Source: Zantedeschia hybrid cultivar
Lineage: Eukaryota > Streptophyta > Magnoliopsida > Alismatales > Araceae
Assembly (NCBI GenBank): GCA_030544215.1
Contig: JARZZO010000014.1
Location: forward strand, 21,707,734-21,771,733
DNA length: 64,000 nt
Direction: 5' to 3'
The notes under the pieces were generated by a model. It was not told the DNA's origin, ran no database searches, and saw only the letters and a program-made list of their open reading frames with translations. The translations under genes and the position numbers were made by a program. Below, piece by piece: positions 60,218 to 64,000 of this stretch; position 1 is the first letter of the stretch, and every line of letters begins with the position of its first letter.

Positions 60218-61222
60218 CTAGTAAGATCCATTCAACAATGCCAAGGGAATCAATAGCACAAATTTCTGCAAGTTTGCATTTTTCAATTCAAGCAAAAATC
60301 AGGCAAATAAACAATTCAAATACATTTATGAGAGCAAAATCAATTTTGATGGTTTGTTCCCTCCGTAATGTTCTTCAACTCCAATGTCATGAGCAAGAGC
60401 AAAATCAATTTTGATGGATTGTTAGCTCTATAATGTTCTTCAACTCCGATGTGAACTAAATCAGGTTGGGGATGTTACAGAACATGTTAACAGAGCATAT
60501 GTTTAAATATGAGGATTCATGTTACATAAGTATTACTGCGATCTCCAAGTGTTATGGAGGTATGCATAAAGACTCTTAATCTTGTGCAATCACAAGCTTT
60601 GTAAATTTATACGATACAAGAAGTTGGGTATTGTTGTTTTTTTCTAAGTTGTATGTGCATCTCCAATGGAGGATAGGACAAATAGGACTTTCAGCAAAGA
60701 TCATGTAAAAACACGAAGACAATATCTGCAGAACCTAAAAGGAAGAACATGGAATCAAATCATGGTACTTTTCTGGACAACTTGGTTATGCAGGAATATT
60801 AAAGAATATGGGGACACGGATTGGTCAGTAAGACCACGACATGTATTAAAGAATGTGAAGTTACATCTCAATCTAGATAGACTTCCCAACAGGGGACACC
60901 CCCATGTGCGTGGGTGAGGGCCAATGGGTGCAGGGTAGCTTTGGAAAGAGAAGGAGTGGAAGCAGCAATCCACAGGGGACGAGGAAGTAACTCAACTTCA
61001 TAAGGAATGAGGATCTTTTCATTGCCAAGATGCAAACATCTGCCCATAATCTGATCACAATCAGTCTCCCTGCATGTCCGTCAACTCGTCAAACAGACAG
61101 ATTAAGTAATGCACATATCGGGTTCACCAGTCCTGCTAGTCTATGTGTTCATCTGCAGCAAAAGAGAGCACAAGGAATTCCACTTTGTGTCAAGCCACTA
61201 GCAAAAAATCTTGGTGCTTTTT
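60218..61222 (+). other. Intron sequence with a small tandem repeat and a LINE-like frame
   Basis: GCAAAATCAATTTTGATGG and ATGTTCTTCAACTCC recur at about 60333/60398 (~65-bp period). A plus frame at 60666-60917 (WNQIMVLFWTTWLCRNIKEY) resembles the W-x-x-WxxRN segment between LINE zinc-binding and RNase H regions. No upstream helicase exon could be found here. Confidence 0.45.
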
Positions 61223-61223
61223 A

Positions 61224-61376
61224 TGGAATGCAGAATCGGCCGATCCCGTTCCGGATCGACCAATTCTGGATCAGGATCGGCAGGTCCCGATCCTGCCGAT
61301 TCTGGCCGATCCGATCCCGATTCGGATCGGGATCGGCGGGTCCCGATTCGGGGACCCGATCCTACCCAGAATTCCT
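61224..61376 (+). mobile_element. GATCC-word foldback element
   Basis: Head TGGAATGCAGAATCGG; far end in reverse complement AGGAATTCTGGGTAGG. The body is GATCC/GGATC/CCGAT words. Possible 8-bp target copies GCTTTTTA (61216-61223) and TGTTTTTA (61377-61384), 6 of 8 alike. Three reading frames remain open across it only because of the word structure. Confidence 0.6.
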
Positions 61377-61529
61377 TGTTTTTAAGTCATATAGAAGACC
61401 ATACAAGAATGTGTCTTCAAGCAAGAGCATGTCTGACAGGTTGTAAAAGAAATGGAATAGACTTGATCATGGTACGGCTTCTATTTCAATATGACCAACA
61501 GTGGTTGAAATGTATCCACAGGAACACTA

Positions 61530-61745
61530 AGGACCCGTTTGGTATCGGGATGAAGTAGGGATAGGGCCTGTGTATCCCCATTCTTAGTTCGGAGTGGCAA
61601 AAAATCATGGAGATAAGAGAGGTTAATGGGAATAAGGATGAGGGACCTTAACCCCATTTTGGGGGTTAAACATGGGGATTACTCATTCTACCAAAAAGGT
61701 GGAATGACTTATCCCCACCTCTTAACCCCATTATTACCCCATTTG
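61530..61745 (+). repeat. Foldback segment with MITE-like end
   Basis: GGACCCGTTTGGTATCGGG (61531) is typical of plant MITE ends. Further on, GGGGGTTAAACATGGGGATTA and its near-complement (about 61670-61735) form a hairpin around ACCAAAAAGGT. The opposite terminal repeat was not found within the window. Confidence 0.5.
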
Positions 61746-63660
61746 CCCCTTCCCTAAGTTAATAAAATAACAATATGATTAACTCTAATAATGGCTTTAT
61801 TGCTAGCTAATTACATTAAATATGTTATTAAATATAAATCTTAATCAAACCGATACCACCCATTATCCTAAATAGTACTAATACGTATTTTAATATATTA
61901 TTATATAATGTAATAATATATATTATTATCTTAAATTAGTATCAGTACTTACATTAGTAGTAATAATACTTGCATTAGTACTTACATACTAGTACTAATA
62001 AGCATTTTAATATATTATTATATATAATACTAATATATATTATTATCTTACATTAGTAATATTAGTAAATATATTATTATATATAATAAAACAATATAGA
62101 TTATTATCTTAAATTTGTATTAGTATTTACATTAGTAGTATTAGTACTTACATACTAGTATTCATACTAATACGCATTTGTACTACATCATGTTCATAAA
62201 ATAATAATATAATATAATATCTAAAATAGTACTAATAAGCATCTTTAACATATTCTAATATTCTAATTACATGCTAATTATGTATATAAATAATTTTGCT
62301 CATCTTTTATGCATGTAATTTCTACATTTCTAATTAAAACAAGTAACAGATGAAACATGAACAATAATCATAACTTGATATCATATTCTAACATTCATCA
62401 TATTTTATGTTTTTCCTTTCTTTTTTTAATCTCTTATTAGTGGTAAATTATATTTTAATAGAAGTTATAATGAATGTGCAAAGTATAGAAACTATTCTTT
62501 ACAAGCTATCATCATCGGATTTCAGGAGTGAGCCTTTTCTTTCTTTCTTTCTTTATGGACTGGCCAGTAACTCATAGTCGAACTTATCCTTCAACTCGAA
62601 GTGACGAGGATAATCATTAACTAAAACTCATAATGGTGAGTAGGCTATCCCTTGATGCACCAACCACCCTACACCCTATCCAACTCAATAAGTCTCCGGA
62701 AATCTACCGGGGAGGCTGGGAAGGGTTACTACAGCGTCCATACCCCAGCCTATGAGTGCACTCAAGCAAGAACTCTGTCATCTACCCGCCAAAGTCATGA
62801 ACCTAGACTTTAGAACCGTAACCAAAGAAGGGATGCTCCGTTCCTCAACGTCACACATCGTTAAAGAGCTTTAATCCGTACGTCCCCTTATCCCCAGGAG
62901 ACGTATCATCGTCCTACTAGCAATAATGTCACTTCTATAAAAAGAAGAAAACACTGCAGAAATCATCATTCTTTCGAAGGCTTCTATGCCTTTAATTCCA
63001 TTCTTTTATAATGGAGTACACCTCCTAATTCCACATTCTTTTAATCTCCTCCTTGGGATCATTATTGAAATAAGTTCTTCTTTCTTTTTTCACAATATAT
63101 CATAGATATATAATAATAGTATAATTATAAGTAGCACATGGAGTTTAAAGCTCCAATCCTCTATTCACTCGTAGCTCACATGAGCTTAGATGGACTCGGT
63201 CCATCATTCACATTCCTTTTCATAACAAAGACTTTCTACATTCATATTTAGGCATGCGAATCTACTTTTTGTGATGGGAAGACTCCAATTCGGAGTTGTC
63301 TCCCTGACTACGTTCATGTAGATTTTATCATGGCCTCATGACTCTTCTATTAACCAACAAACATGACATGCTTTCACTAGAAAAGCAATGTGAAATCAGA
63401 AGTAAAATAGTGTTGGAAACATGAGTTCATTTCACGCTATGACATGTTTAACAATTATCTTCATGTTTTATAAACTCTCCCTTGATTGCCCCTACTTTAG
63501 AAATAACTCGGACATAATCTTCCTTATAATCATGTATATTTCTATGTTCCACCGCCCCAAAAATCCAAAAATAAAAAAGAACAGCAGGTGTATCACAATA
63601 CCTCTCGGAAGAAAACCCGTGTAGGGAGATGCCCCACCCCCCCCGCCGCTCGCGCGTAGA
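61746..63660. other. AT-rich and unassigned intergenic or intron sequence
   Basis: 61746-62480 is very AT-rich with repeated TAGTACTAATA and TTATTATCTTA words. From 62520 to 63660 composition is normal but no gene, exon or named repeat is recognised on either strand. Because the helicase N-terminus is still missing, this may be intron or upstream sequence. Confidence 0.5.
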
Positions 63661-63689
63661 ACGAGGTGCCGCTGCAGCCCCAGGATGAT

Positions 63690-64000
63690 GGAAATCCTCT
63701 GTTGCAGCTCCCTTCTTTGCCTTGAAACCTCCTCTTCTTGCAGCTTCTACAAACCCTCATCTTTTTTTTCTTATTCTTCTCACTCTAACCTCTACTTTCT
63801 CCTTCTTCCTCACCCTCAAAATCCCACTCTATCTCACTGTTTTCATTCATCTCTCACTGTCCAGCCCTCTTTCTCTCTCTAACCAGCCCTCTCTCTAACT
63901 CTCACAATCACTCTTTTTCTCTTTTTATTCTACTCACTCCCCTCTTCACTTTCTTCTTCTACCTCACTATCTATCTTACTCTCTTCCTCCTCTCACAGTT
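63690..64000 (+). repeat. Pyrimidine-rich (CT) tract
   Basis: CTTCTT/CTCTCT/CACTC runs make up nearly all of the last 300 bases. The plus frame at 63685-63882 (Ser/Leu/Phe-rich) follows from this composition. A C-run and CG-rich CCGCCGCTCGCGCG precede it at about 63638-63655. It could be a 5-prime leader of a neighbouring gene, but there is no coding evidence. Confidence 0.55.

Noticed and set aside
60001..60030. A 38-nt intron ending at CCTTCAG as an alternative to the 90-nt intron
   Set aside because: Below the usual minimum plant intron length, and the product would keep a non-conserved 17-residue stretch before LSDEI.
61030..61558. Three overlapping reading frames rich in Asp/Arg/Ser/Gly
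   Set aside because: They read through the GATCC-word element; its word structure keeps all frames open.
63685..63882. A 65-codon Ser/Leu/Phe frame as a possible signal-peptide protein
   Set aside because: The CT-rich tract alone yields such residues; no other coding evidence and no consistent neighbour.
60218..64000. Upstream helicase exons or the gene promoter
   Set aside because: I searched the minus strand for the N-terminal segments expected in this family and saw none; the promoter cannot be placed without the first exon.

Overview
The window is nuclear DNA from a land plant, almost certainly a flowering plant. It shows GT-AG introns, fragments of plastid DNA, and plant-type Ty1-copia, LINE, hAT and tRNA-derived SINE copies. 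There is no bacterial-style gene density, and nearly all long reading frames belong to broken transposable elements. The species cannot be named. The very large, transposon-filled introns and the SINE type would fit a magnoliid or an early-diverging eudicot, but that is a guess.

The only convincing host gene is one very long minus-strand gene that fills the window. It encodes a DExH-box RNA helicase of the plant DExH7 / animal DHX29-like group. I could place 17 exons by hand (60217 down to 775). Their splice phases all agree and they join into 787 codons with no stop. The fragment begins upstream of the dsRNA-binding-like region and runs through helicase motifs I (GETGCGKT), Ia, II (DEVH), III (SAT), the LPLHSS segment and motif V. 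Motif VI and the C-terminus lie below position 1. The N-terminus lies above 64000. Exon clusters sit at 54.9-60.2 kb and 0.8-4.3 kb, with lone exons at 39.5, 27.4 and 18.5 kb. Four introns are 8.8, 12.1, 14.2 and 15.3 kb.

Those introns hold almost everything else.
- Intron 4298-18505: a minus-strand LINE split three times, by a copia element (6015-9538), by a GATCC-word foldback element (10694-11332) and by a 3.0-kb solo LTR (13197-16224). A small SINE lies at 18015-18117.
- Intron 18572-27328: a second LINE with a probable 5-prime inversion, LTR-like sequence and a SINE.
- Intron 27387-39474: an ~809-bp tandem triplication, a composite plastid insert (petD end, psbH, psbN, psbT, then ycf1), copia and LTR fragments, and a triple nest of SINE and two word elements.
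- Intron 39576-54860: a complete but decayed copia element with target duplication (40195-45613), a hAT-type element carrying a PPR gene fragment (46160-47194), a LINE inserted in a hAT transposase remnant, a 55-bp tandem repeat and an ndhB plastid insert.

The most unusual signal is a dispersed set of short foldback elements built by shuffling one short word and its complement (GATAC, GATCC or GGTTC types). They share a head like ATGGTTTGCAG, inverted ends and, where flanks survive, 8-bp target duplications. They look like one hAT-type MITE superfamily whose bodies have become word mosaics.
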